A stretch of 64,000 bases of DNA from assembly GCA_963845425.1 (NCBI GenBank), contig CAWJSC010000015.1, positions 1-64,000 of the forward strand. The letters are read 5' to 3'. Both the position numbers and the translations under genes were made by a program. Below are positions 50,087 through 57,379 of the stretch, in pieces; positions within the stretch are counted from its first letter, which is position 1, and each line of letters opens with the position of its first letter. Origin of the DNA: DATDAH01 sp963845425 (GTDB lineage: Bacteria; Actinomycetota; Acidimicrobiia; Acidimicrobiales; DATDAH01). The notes under the pieces are model-generated. The model was not told where the DNA came from, did not search any database, and was given only the letters and a program-made list of their open reading frames with translations.

Positions 50087-51085
50087 GTGATCGACCGCGC
50101 CGAGGACACCCTGCCCCTGGGCGCGGGGGCGCGAGGTGAGGCCGTACGCGACGTACAGCGCCGACTCACCGCCCTCGGCCATGACCTCGCCGACGACGTC
50201 GGTAGCGAGTTCGGCCCCGCCACGGTCGCCGCCACCCGGGCGTTCCAACGCCAGCGGGGCCTGCCCGCCGACGGGATCTGCGGGCCGGTCACCTGGGCGG
50301 CCCTGGTCGAGGCCGGCTACCGCCTGGGCGACCGCTTCCTCTACCACTGCGCCCCGATGCAGCGCGGCGACGACGTCGCCGAGCTCCAGGCCAGCCTCGG
50401 CGCGCTCGGCTTCGACGCCGGGCGGGTTGACGGGATCTGCGGGCCGGACACGGCCCGGGCCCTGGAGGAATTCCAGCGCAACAGCGGCCTCACCCCCGAC
50501 GGGATCTGCGGGCCGGACTCGGTGGTGGCGCTGCGCCGCCTGGCCGGACGGCGGGCCGGGCCCACCAGCGTGGCTCAGGCCCGCGAGGCCCTGGCCCTGC
50601 GGGACGCGCCCCGTCAGTTGGCCCAGCGCCGGATCGTCCTCGGGGCGCCGGGCTCCCTCGACGCCGTGGCCGAGCGGGTCCGGCGTCTCCTCGCCGACGA
50701 GGGCGCGGAGGTGACCGTGCTGCACACCACCGACGGGTCGGCCCAGGCCCGGGAGGCCAACGACCTCGACGCCGAGCTCTACGTCGGGCTCCGCTTGGTC
50801 GCCGAGCCGGCCTGCCGGGTGTCGTTCTACGCCACCGCGGGCTTCGAGTCCGTGGGGGGAAGGCGCCTGGCCGAGCTGGCCTCGTCCGAATTAGGAACCG
50901 TTCTCGATTTGACGCCGATCGCGACCGGCATGCGGCTTCCCGTGCTACGGGAGACCCGGATGCCCGCCGTGCTCTGCGAGTTGGGACCGGTTGACGAGGT
51001 GGTGGTGCGGGCCTCGGCTCTTGCCTCGGGCCTCACCCGGTGTGTCGCCACCTGGGTGGAGCACCGCCTCGACGCGCCCGCCTGA
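50087..51085 (+). CDS. cwlM: CwlM-like protein: two peptidoglycan-binding domains and amidase-like domain
   Basis: 332 aa with two PG_binding_1 units (GEAVRDVQRRLTALGHDL ... PADGICGPVTWAALVE; GDDVAELQASLGALGFDA ... GICGPDSVVALRR) and a C-terminal amidase_3-like domain. Where active amidases have the zinc-binding Ser-Ile-His-x-Asn, this has ELYVGLRL, so it is probably inactive. In Mycobacterium CwlM is a cytoplasmic regulator activating MurA when phosphorylated by PknB. No signal peptide is present here either. It is next to a Ser/Thr kinase locus. GTG 50087. Confidence 0.88.
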   Translation: MIDRAEDTLPLGAGARGEAVRDVQRRLTALGHDLADDVGSEFGPATVAATRAFQRQRGLPADGICGPVTWAALVEAGYRLGDRFLYHCAPMQRGDDVAELQASLGALGFDAGRVDGICGPDTARALEEFQRNSGLTPDGICGPDSVVALRRLAGRRAGPTSVAQAREALALRDAPRQLAQRRIVLGAPGSLDAVAERVRRLLADEGAEVTVLHTTDGSAQAREANDLDAELYVGLRLVAEPACRVSFYATAGFESVGGRRLAELASSELGTVLDLTPIATGMRLPVLRETRMPAVLCELGPVDEVVVRASALASGLTRCVATWVEHRLDAPA

Positions 51086-51203
51086 GCGGCCGCGCCAACT
51101 GCGTCCGGGTGGGCCACCCGTCACGCGGTGTCGCCTTGCGCGCGGAGCGTGGTAGGAAATGGACCCTACGTCAAACCCTCGACCTGAACCTCTACTGTCG
51201 GGG

Positions 51204-51236
51204 TTATCCACAAGCTGTGGCTAAACCTGTGGTCAA
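51204..51236. promoter_or_regulatory. Cluster of three DnaA-box-like sites
   Basis: TTATCCACA (51204-51212) is a perfect consensus DnaA box. On the other strand TTAGCCACA (51224-51216) and TTGACCACA (51236-51228) follow within 33 bp. They lie between the convergent cwlM and parB genes, 39 bp beyond the parB stop and about 6 kb from dnaA. This may be a DnaA-binding or titration site, or part of a split origin. Confidence 0.6.
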
Positions 51237-51275
51237 CAGCGATTGGCCCCGGATTCCCGGGGTTTCGGGCCCGGC

Positions 51276-52151
51276 CTAGTCGCCGGCGATGATGATCCGA
51301 TAGAGGCGCTCGAGGTCGTCCAGATCGGCGAACTCGATGACGATCTTGCCCCGCTTGGCCCCGGTCTGCACCGCCACCCGGGTGTCCAGGTGGCTGGCCA
51401 GTAGCTCCTCGAGCTCCAGCAGGGCCGCCGGGCGGGTGGCCCCGGGCTCAGACCGGTCGTCGGGACCCTTGCTCGGTGTGGGGGCGCTGGCCCGATCCTT
51501 GACCGCCTGCTCCACCTGGCGCACCGACCAGCCCTCGGCCACGGCCTGCTCGGCCAGGGCCTGCTGGTCGGCCCGGTCTTCGACCGGCAGCAGCGCCCGG
51601 GCATGGGCTGCCGCCAGGCGCCCGTCGATCAGCAGGCCCTGGATCGCGGGCGGCAGGTTGAGGAGGCGCAGGGTGTTGGCCACCGACGGGCGGCTCTTGC
51701 CCACCCGCTGGGCCAGCTGCTCCTGGGTGAAGCCGAAGTCGTCGATCAGCTGTTGGTAGGCGGCAGCCTCCTCCAGGGCGTTCAGGTCCTGGCGATGCAG
51801 GTTCTCGATCACGGCCTGCTCCAGGGCCGAGACGTCCCGGACCTCCCGCACGATGGCGGGGATGACGGTCAGGCCGGCCTGCAGGGCTGCCCGCCAGCGA
51901 CGCTCTCCCGCGATGAGCTGGTAGCCACCGTCGGCGGCCGGGCGCACCAGGATGGGCTGGAGGACCCCCACCTGTTCGATCGAATCGGCCAGGGAGGCGA
52001 TACCGCCCTCGTCGAACTCCTCCCGGGGCTGGAAGGGGTTGGGGACGATGCTGTCGATCGGCAGCTCCTGGAAACTGGCGCCGATCTCCTCCTCGCTGTC
52101 CTCGGGGATCAGGGCGCCCAGGCCCCGCCCCAATCCGCTACGTCGCGCCAC
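51276..52151 (-). CDS. parB: Chromosome-partitioning protein ParB
   Basis: A 291-aa parS-binding CTPase. The ParB/Srx domain shows SIVPNPFQPREEFDEGG and the CTP-binding GERRWRAAL and ENLHRQDLNALEEA motifs. The DNA-binding HTH region is FTQEQLAQRVGKSRPSVANTLRLLNLP, and a C-terminal dimerisation domain ends the protein. The ATG overlaps parA by 14 bp. It spreads from parS near the origin to organise segregation with ParA and SMC. Confidence 0.97.
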   Translation of the reverse strand: MARRSGLGRGLGALIPEDSEEEIGASFQELPIDSIVPNPFQPREEFDEGGIASLADSIEQVGVLQPILVRPAADGGYQLIAGERRWRAALQAGLTVIPAIVREVRDVSALEQAVIENLHRQDLNALEEAAAYQQLIDDFGFTQEQLAQRVGKSRPSVANTLRLLNLPPAIQGLLIDGRLAAAHARALLPVEDRADQQALAEQAVAEGWSVRQVEQAVKDRASAPTPSKGPDDRSEPGATRPAALLELEELLASHLDTRVAVQTGAKRGKIVIEFADLDDLERLYRIIIAGD

Positions 52152-53010
52152 GATTGGCCACCTCCTCGGCCAGGCGCCGGTAGGCCCAGGCTCCTCGGGA
52201 CTTCGGATCGAACGTGGTGATCGGCTGGCCGTAGGAGGGTGCCTCCGAGAGCCGCACGGTGCGGGGGATCACGGTATCGGTGACCTTGGCCCCCAGGTGC
52301 TGGCGCACGTCAGTGGCCACATCCTCGGCCAGCGTCGTGCGGGCGTCGTACATGACGAGCACCACCGTGCTGACCTCCAGCGTCGGGTTGAGGGCCTTCT
52401 GGACCAGCTCCACGTTGTGCAGCAGCTGGCCCAGGCCCTCCAGGGCGTAGTACTCGCACTGGATGGGCACCAGGACCTCGCCCACTGCGGCGAAGGCGTT
52501 GAGGGTGAGCAGCCCCAGAGAGGGGGGGCAGTCGATGAGGATGTAGTCGTAGTCCTCCTTGACCGGTGCCAGGGCCGACCGGAGTCGCAGCTCCCGGGAC
52601 ATGGCTGCCACCAGCTCGATCTCGGCGCCGGCCAGGTCCAGACTGGCCGGGGCGACGAAGAGGTTGCGGACCTCACTGGGCTCGATGCAGTCCTCGATGG
52701 GCACGTCGTCCAGCAGGACGTCGTACATCGTGGCCTCCAGCTCCCGGATGTTCAGGCCCAGGCCCGTGGAGGCGTTACCTTGAGGATCCAGGTCGACGAC
52801 GAGGACCCGCAGTCCCCGCTCGGCCAGTCCGGCGCCCAGGTTCACGGCGGTGGTCGTCTTGCCCACACCGCCCTTCTGGTTGGCCACGGCGATGATCCGC
52901 GGGTGGAGGGGCCGGGGCAGGGGAACGTCCAGGTCCGGGTTGGGGACCTTGGCCGGCTCTCTCTCATCGTCCTCGGCACGCGCGCGATCACGACCACGGG
53001 TTCTCGCCAT
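52138..53010 (-). CDS. parA: Chromosome-partitioning ATPase ParA (Soj)
   Basis: A 290-aa deviant-Walker ATPase. IIAVANQKGGVGKTTTAVNLGAGLA is the Walker A, LRVLVVDLDPQGNASTGLG the A' motif and YDYILIDCPPSLGLLTLNAF the B motif. A charged ~35-residue N-terminus precedes the ATPase core. ATG 53010 is used. It drives ParB-parS segregation. The 450-bp upstream gap has no gene but holds two ParB-site-like palindromes. Confidence 0.97.
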   Translation of the reverse strand: MARTRGRDRARAEDDEREPAKVPNPDLDVPLPRPLHPRIIAVANQKGGVGKTTTAVNLGAGLAERGLRVLVVDLDPQGNASTGLGLNIRELEATMYDVLLDDVPIEDCIEPSEVRNLFVAPASLDLAGAEIELVAAMSRELRLRSALAPVKEDYDYILIDCPPSLGLLTLNAFAAVGEVLVPIQCEYYALEGLGQLLHNVELVQKALNPTLEVSTVVLVMYDARTTLAEDVATDVRQHLGAKVTDTVIPRTVRLSEAPSYGQPITTFDPKSRGAWAYRRLAEEVANRGAT

Positions 53011-53462
53011 CAGACGCCCATCCTGCCCGTTTCCTCACCCGGTTACAAGGACCGTCGCGCCAGGGGACGATCTCGGCGTCGCCCACACCGTGAGCTTCCG
53101 GCCAGAGACCTGCCGCCAGGCGTCCTGGAGGCCGAACTCCTCCCGATCACCAAGCGTTTGACGGGCGTGGGAGCGGCCCAGCACACCCTGTAGGTGTCCT
53201 GTCCATGTCCTGAGCAGGAGCTGGACCGTCGAAGCGACGCAGAGGTGGCCGGTGGGCACGAGCCCGGGCCGGGTGCTCATGTGCGAACGGCTCGTCGTCG
53301 GTGAGGCCGGGCAGACGGTCGATCCGGGTAGTCGCGAGTGTGCGGGTCATGGTGGTCGAGAGCCCGTTCGCAATCATGACGCCGAGGTGCACCACCGGGA
53401 GGATGGCGTTTCCCGTTAAACAGTAATTTCCGCCTTGAATAGGATGTTTTATGGGAAACTAT
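53011..53462. other. parA-rsmG intergenic region with two parS-like 16-mers
   Basis: No gene is convincing in these 452 bp. At 53445-53460 lies TGTTTTATGGGAAACT. At 53407-53422, on the other strand, lies TGTTTAACGGGAAACG. They differ at three positions and each resembles the parS consensus TGTTTCACGTGAAACA (4 mismatches each). They sit in an unusually AT-rich stretch just downstream of rsmG and upstream of parAB, a usual place for parS. Function as ParB sites is inference. Confidence 0.5.
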
Positions 53463-54071
53463 TCAGAAGAGTGGCGATCTCCTCGCGACTCCCGGGCGCC
53501 GGGGATACGTCACCGGACACGGTGCGACCTGCACGGCCTCGACGAAGGCGAAGCCGCCGATCCTCTTGGCCTCCGACGGTGAGAGGTCGAGCACCCCGAG
53601 GCCGTCGGCCGGCCAGCGCGCCGGGGCGTCCGGGGGCTCGCTCACGAGCAGGCGGCCCCCTACCCGAAGCAGGGGCGCGGCACACTCGGCCACGACCGCA
53701 GGGAGGCCGAACGAGCGGGCCGTGACCGCATCGGCCGTGCCCCGGCGGGCCAGATCCCGGCCCACGTCCTCGGCCCGGTCATGAAGGACCTCGACACGGT
53801 CCACCAAGTCCAGACGCCGGCAGGCGGACACCAGGTGGTCGACCCGGCGAAGCTGAGACTCCACGAGGACCCAGGACCACCCGGGGGCAGCCAGAGCGCA
53901 GGGGAGTGCCGGTAGACCACCCCCCGAGCCGAGGTCGAAAACAACACCGGGGCCTTCACCCAGCAATTGGGTGAAGGCCCCGGCATGACGGAGCTGGTCC
54001 TCGAGCGGACCCCGGCCGATCCAGCCGAGACGCTGGGCCTCGGCCAGGACGGCGCTCAGGACCTCATTCAG
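53463..54071 (-). CDS. rsmG: 16S rRNA (guanine-N7)-methyltransferase RsmG
   Basis: Methylates G527 of 16S rRNA using SAM; about 202 aa. Motif I VFDLGSGGGLPALPCAL, then RAEDVGRDLARRGTADAVTARSFG, and the family C-terminus TYPRRPGVARRSPLF. The frame N-terminal to TTG 53966 is clearly coding (SAVLAEAQRLGWIGRGPLEDQLRHAGAF in two parts), but holds no ATG, GTG or TTG back to the stop before 54071. CTG 54071, overlapping the jag stop, gives the normal length and is the probable start. A perfect hairpin lies within the gene. Confidence 0.88.
   Translation of the reverse strand: MNEVLSAVLAEAQRLGWIGRGPLEDQLRHAGAFTQLLGEGPGVVFDLGSGGGLPALPCALAAPGWSWVLVESQLRRVDHLVSACRRLDLVDRVEVLHDRAEDVGRDLARRGTADAVTARSFGLPAVVAECAAPLLRVGGRLLVSEPPDAPARWPADGLGVLDLSPSEAKRIGGFAFVEAVQVAPCPVTYPRRPGVARRSPLF
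53947..53983. repeat. Perfect 16-bp inverted repeat inside rsmG
   Basis: CCGGGGCCTTCACCCA (53947-53962) and TGGGTGAAGGCCCCGG (53968-53983) are exact complements around a 5-nt loop. It encodes part of HAGAFTQLLGEGPG in RsmG without disturbing the fold. As RNA it would form a very stable stem about 90-125 nt into the rsmG message. Confidence 0.85.
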
Positions 54072-55056
54072 GGACGATCACGACCCGGCGACGGGGATCC
54101 TCGCCCTCGGAGCGGGTAACAACACCGTCGATGTCGTTGACGGTGTCGTGCACGACCTTGCGGTCAGCGGCGCCCATGGGCTCGAGGGCTCGGGCCTGAC
54201 CGGACTCCAGCACGGCGGCGGCCGCGTCCTGCGTGAAGCGCCCGAGCGCCGCCCGGCGCTTTTCCCGGTAGCCGGCGACGTCCACCCGGATCCGGGTGGA
54301 GAGCCCGCCGCCCTGTTGGCGCTGCACCACGGTCTTGGTCAGCTCCTGCAGGGCCCAGAGCGTCCGACCCTTCGGTCCGATGAGTAAGCCGAGGTCGTCG
54401 CCGTCGATGCGGACCTCGACGGCCTCGTCCACCTCCTCGGAGGTCACGGTGGCCGTCAGCCCGAAGGCGCCGACCAGGCCGGAGAGAAATTCCTCGGCAG
54501 CGGTTGCCTGCTCCTGGACACTGGCTTCGGTCATGGATTCCCCTTTGTCTTCCTTGGGTCGATCATTCGAACGGGAGCGTTCGCGAGAGCTGTCGGCACG
54601 GGAGCGGTCCCGACCGCCGCCCCGACCGCCGGAACGGGAGCGGTCCCGGTCCGAGGACTCGTCCCGGCTGCGCTCGGTGCGTTCCTCCCGGTCCTCGCCC
54701 TCATTGCGGTCGGCGTCGTCGTTGCGGCCGTTGCGGTCGCCGCCGGAACGGCTACGGCCGCCGCCATTGCCGCCGCCGGAACGGCTACGGCCGCCGCCGT
54801 TGCCGCCGCCGGAACGGCTGCGTCCACCGCCCCCGCCACTGCCCGACCGTCGCCGGCCGCGCTCCTGCTTGGGACGGGGCGCGGTCGGCTTGACCCGGGC
54901 CCGGACCCGAGCCTCGGCCCGGGTGAAACCGAAGAGGCCGCTGCGGGGCTCCTCGAGCACTTCGAACTCAGCATCACGGTCATCGACGCCGAGTTCGTCG
55001 AGCGCTCGTTCCTTCGCCTCGTCGACGGTCTTGCCGGTGGTCTGTACCCACTCCAC
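54064..55056 (-). CDS. jag: Jag/KhpB-type RNA-binding protein with long low-complexity linker
   Basis: 330 aa. A Jag-N domain (VQTTGKTVDEAKERALDELGVDD and EEPRSGLFGF) is followed by a 130-residue Arg/Ser/Gly/Asp-rich linker, then KH (DLGLLIGPKGRTLWALQELTKTVVQR) and R3H (ALEPMGAADRKVVHDTVNDIDGVVTRSEG) domains. Such proteins bind RNA and influence cell-envelope synthesis. The linker contains an 11-residue repeat (RSRSGGGNGGG) from a 33-bp DNA tandem. GTG 55056 is 4 nt after the yidC stop. Confidence 0.93.
   Translation of the reverse strand: MEWVQTTGKTVDEAKERALDELGVDDRDAEFEVLEEPRSGLFGFTRAEARVRARVKPTAPRPKQERGRRRSGSGGGGGRSRSGGGNGGGRSRSGGGNGGGRSRSGGDRNGRNDDADRNEGEDREERTERSRDESSDRDRSRSGGRGGGRDRSRADSSRERSRSNDRPKEDKGESMTEASVQEQATAAEEFLSGLVGAFGLTATVTSEEVDEAVEVRIDGDDLGLLIGPKGRTLWALQELTKTVVQRQQGGGLSTRIRVDVAGYREKRRAALGRFTQDAAAAVLESGQARALEPMGAADRKVVHDTVNDIDGVVTRSEGEDPRRRVVIVPE
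54744..54821. repeat. 33-bp tandem repeat in jag linker
   Basis: Units at 54744-54776 and 54777-54809 differ by one base, and a partial third follows to 54821. The period is a multiple of three and encodes RSRSGGGNGGG. Such in-frame repeats vary in copy number by slippage. Confidence 0.8.
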
Positions 55057-55060
55057 GGAT

Positions 55061-56065
55061 CTACCTCTTCTTCTTGCGGGGACGGGGCTGGGGCAGCGAC
55101 GGGGTGGCGCCACCGCGCCCCGAGGACGTGCGCTTGTTGTTGCCCTTGCCCTTGGTGTTGGGCGGCGGGGCGTTGCGCGGCGGGGTGGCTCGGCCCTTCG
55201 TGCCGGCCGACGTTCCGTTCTCGGCTGGGCCCAGGGCCTTCTTGGGCTTCTCGGCCTTCTCGGCCTTCTCCTCTGAGGACGTCTCGATGACGCCGGCCGC
55301 CATGGCCTCGTCGGAGTAGATCGTCCGGGTGATGACCCACTGCTGACCGACCCGGAACAGGTTCGACGTCACGAAGTAGAGGACCAGGGCACCGGGCAGG
55401 CCGAAGGAGATCACACCGATGAAGGCGGGCAGGATCTTCATGATCATCTGCTGCTGGGGGTTCTGGCTCTGCTGGTTCTGGCTGCGGCCCTGGATCTGCC
55501 ACTGCTGGACGTAGCCCGAGATCAGGACCACGGCGATCATCACCGCGTAGGGAAGAAAGGTGGTGAAGCTGTCCTTCAGCGCATCCGACGGGCTGATCGC
55601 CAGGTTGATCCCCAGCCAGTCCATCGTGGTGTGCGACGCCAGGCTCTGGTAGAGATCGGAGCTCTCGTTCAGGTACTTGGGATCGAAGCAGCCACCGGTC
55701 GGGCACAGGGCCGTCTCCGGGCTGTCGGCCTGGCCGGCCGTGAGGCCGTTGAGGACCCGGTACAGGATGATGAACACCGGCATCTGGATGAGCAGCGGAA
55801 CACACGAGGAGAGCGGATTGATGCCGTTCTCCTTGTAGAAGGCCATCAGCTCCTCGTTCTGGCGCTGGCGGTCGTCCTTGAACTCCTTCTGGATCCGCTT
55901 CATCTCGGGCTGCAGCTGCTGCATGCGGAGCATCGACTTGGTGCCGCGCAGCGTCAGAGGAGTGAGAACGAGCATCACTGTCAGGGTCAGCAGGATGATC
56001 ATGCCGCCGTAGGACGGCCAGATCTCATAGAACCAGGCCATGAGATTGGCGAGGGGTTCGAACAT
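55061..56065 (-). CDS. yidC: Membrane protein insertase YidC
   Basis: A 334-aa Oxa1/YidC insertase. TM1 (GGMIILLTLTVMLVLTPL) is followed by the basic cytoplasmic hairpin (LQPEMKRIQKEFKDDRQRQNEELMAFYKENGINPLSSCVPLL), with the Arg of the hydrophilic groove just after TM1 (LRGTKSM). TM helices follow to SFGLPGALVLYFVTSNLFRV. The C-terminal tail is basic and Ala/Pro-rich, able to contact the ribosome. No large periplasmic domain, as usual in Gram-positive types. It abuts yidD. Confidence 0.96.
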   Translation of the reverse strand: MFEPLANLMAWFYEIWPSYGGMIILLTLTVMLVLTPLTLRGTKSMLRMQQLQPEMKRIQKEFKDDRQRQNEELMAFYKENGINPLSSCVPLLIQMPVFIILYRVLNGLTAGQADSPETALCPTGGCFDPKYLNESSDLYQSLASHTTMDWLGINLAISPSDALKDSFTTFLPYAVMIAVVLISGYVQQWQIQGRSQNQQSQNPQQQMIMKILPAFIGVISFGLPGALVLYFVTSNLFRVGQQWVITRTIYSDEAMAAGVIETSSEEKAEKAEKPKKALGPAENGTSAGTKGRATPPRNAPPPNTKGKGNNKRTSSGRGGATPSLPQPRPRKKKR

Positions 56066-56320
56066 CTAGACCGCTTTCTGCTCGGGGGAGGGGGTCGGGC
56101 GAGGCTCGGGCACCAGGTCGATGCCGTGAGCGCCCCACGGGTGGCAACGGCAGAGCCGCCGGGCCGCGAGGGCACTGCCCCGGACAGCACCGTGCACCTC
56201 GACCGCCTCGAGGGCGTAGGCCGAACAGGTCGGGAAGAAGCGGCAGGGGCTGGGCCGGCCGGCCCGGGCCTGTTGGTAGAGGCGGATGAGGGCGGTGAGT
56301 ACCCGCCCCGGCCGGCTCAT
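56066..56320 (-). CDS. yidD: Membrane-insertion efficiency factor YidD
   Basis: 84 aa with the YidD signature IRLYQQARAGRPSPCRFFPTCSAYALEAVEVHGAVRGSALAARRLCRCHPW: conserved Cys residues and a terminal His-Pro-Trp. A peripheral membrane protein assisting YidC. It overlaps rnpA by 4 bp (ATGA) and ends one base before yidC starts. Confidence 0.96.
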   Translation of the reverse strand: MSRPGRVLTALIRLYQQARAGRPSPCRFFPTCSAYALEAVEVHGAVRGSALAARRLCRCHPWGAHGIDLVPEPRPTPSPEQKAV

Positions 56321-56640
56321 GGCGCCGGCTCCAGCCGGCTCAGGGCCGCGTCGAGGCGGGTGCCCAACTGGGCGAAGGAGAGCCCCGCCGCCGCGGGGGC
56401 GGCGAGGATCAGGTAGTCGCCGCCGGCCGGGGCGGTTCCGCCCCAGAGCACCCGCAGGCGCCGCCGCAAGCGATTGCGGACCACCGCGGGTCCGACGGTG
56501 CGGCCCACGGCGAAGGCCACCCGGGGCGCGGTCGCGTCCGCTCGGTAGATCACCGTCAGCGGGCCTTCGCGCACCCGGCGGCCCTGGCGCGACAGGGCCG
56601 CGAACGACTCACGGCCACGCACCACGAGGAGTTTGGACAC
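56317..56640 (-). CDS. rnpA: Ribonuclease P protein component
   Basis: 107 aa. The RNR motif VGPAVVRNRLRRRLRVLW and the N-terminal RGRESFAALSRQGRRVREGPLTVIY define RnpA, which assists the RNase P RNA in tRNA 5' processing. The RNA subunit is not in the window. Coupled to yidD by ATGA overlap and 34 bp downstream of rpmH. Confidence 0.96.
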   Translation of the reverse strand: MSKLLVVRGRESFAALSRQGRRVREGPLTVIYRADATAPRVAFAVGRTVGPAVVRNRLRRRLRVLWGGTAPAGGDYLILAAPAAAGLSFAQLGTRLDAALSRLEPAP

Positions 56641-56674
56641 CAGACGTGTCGAGCAGGTCCCAACGGAACCGGGA

Positions 56675-56809
56675 TCAGGCCGAGAGGCGAGCGCGGCCCC
56701 GCTGGCGGCGAGAGCGCACGATCGCCCGGCCTCCCCGGGTCGACATCCGCTGACGGAAGCCGTGCTTCCGCGCCCGACGGCGGCGGTTGGGCTGGTACGT
56801 GCGCTTCAT
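56675..56809 (-). CDS. rpmH: 50S ribosomal protein L34
   Basis: 44 aa, highly basic: MKRTYQPNRRRRARKHGF then RQRMSTRGGRAIVRSRR and a C-terminal RGRARLSA. It fits the universal L34 pattern and length and is the standard partner upstream of rnpA and divergent from dnaA. GGACCAGATG-like context, with only a weak ribosome site. Confidence 0.96.
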   Translation of the reverse strand: MKRTYQPNRRRRARKHGFRQRMSTRGGRAIVRSRRQRGRARLSA

Positions 56810-57379
56810 CTGGTCCTCCAAGGGCCGGCCCGGCCGGGGTAGATGCCGGGCAGCGGCGAGCGGTGTGCGGGACCCACCGGATCACCCGAGACGACGGGAG
56901 ATCACACGGGGCACCCGCCCGACCGCCTGAAGATGCTGACGGCCGGTATCGTCGACCGGTCCACCCGGCAGACGATCAGCGCCACGCTAGACCGCGCGGC
57001 CTCCAGCGGCAACCAGGGGGCCGGCGCGGCGGCCGGGACGGGCCATGGCTCCGGACCAGCTCGTCGGCGGGAGCGACGTCAGCCTGTGGACAGATCCGGA
57101 GGCCAGATCGCGGAATCAGGCTCTGACCAGGGAGAACGGCCTCGTCTCGCAGCCCCCGGAGTGCGGTGCTAGGTTGCCCGCCCGGCGTCGACAGGTGGCG
57201 CGACCGAGCCGAGCCCGACCTGTCGGACCGGCCGGGGACATCGAGAACGGCAGTGGTGGCCAGGACGATTCGGTCAGCGACGATCGACCCTGCTCGCTGT
57301 TTTCCACAGGGGCGTCCACAGCTTGTGGACGCCCTTTCACATGACAAATGACCGGGTTTGGCTGGGGAGCTGTTGTCTG
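56810..57379. other. rpmH-dnaA intergenic region with DnaA-box-like sites
   Basis: 570 bp without a convincing gene. DnaA-box-like words are CTGTCCACA (minus, 57093-57085) and TTTTCCACA (57300-57308). A perfect inverted repeat GGCGTCCACA-GCT-TGTGGACGCC (57311-57333) lies about 50 bp before dnaA. The latter looks like an autoregulatory DnaA site. Divergent promoters for rpmH and dnaA must lie here, but I cannot pin their hexamers. Confidence 0.6.
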
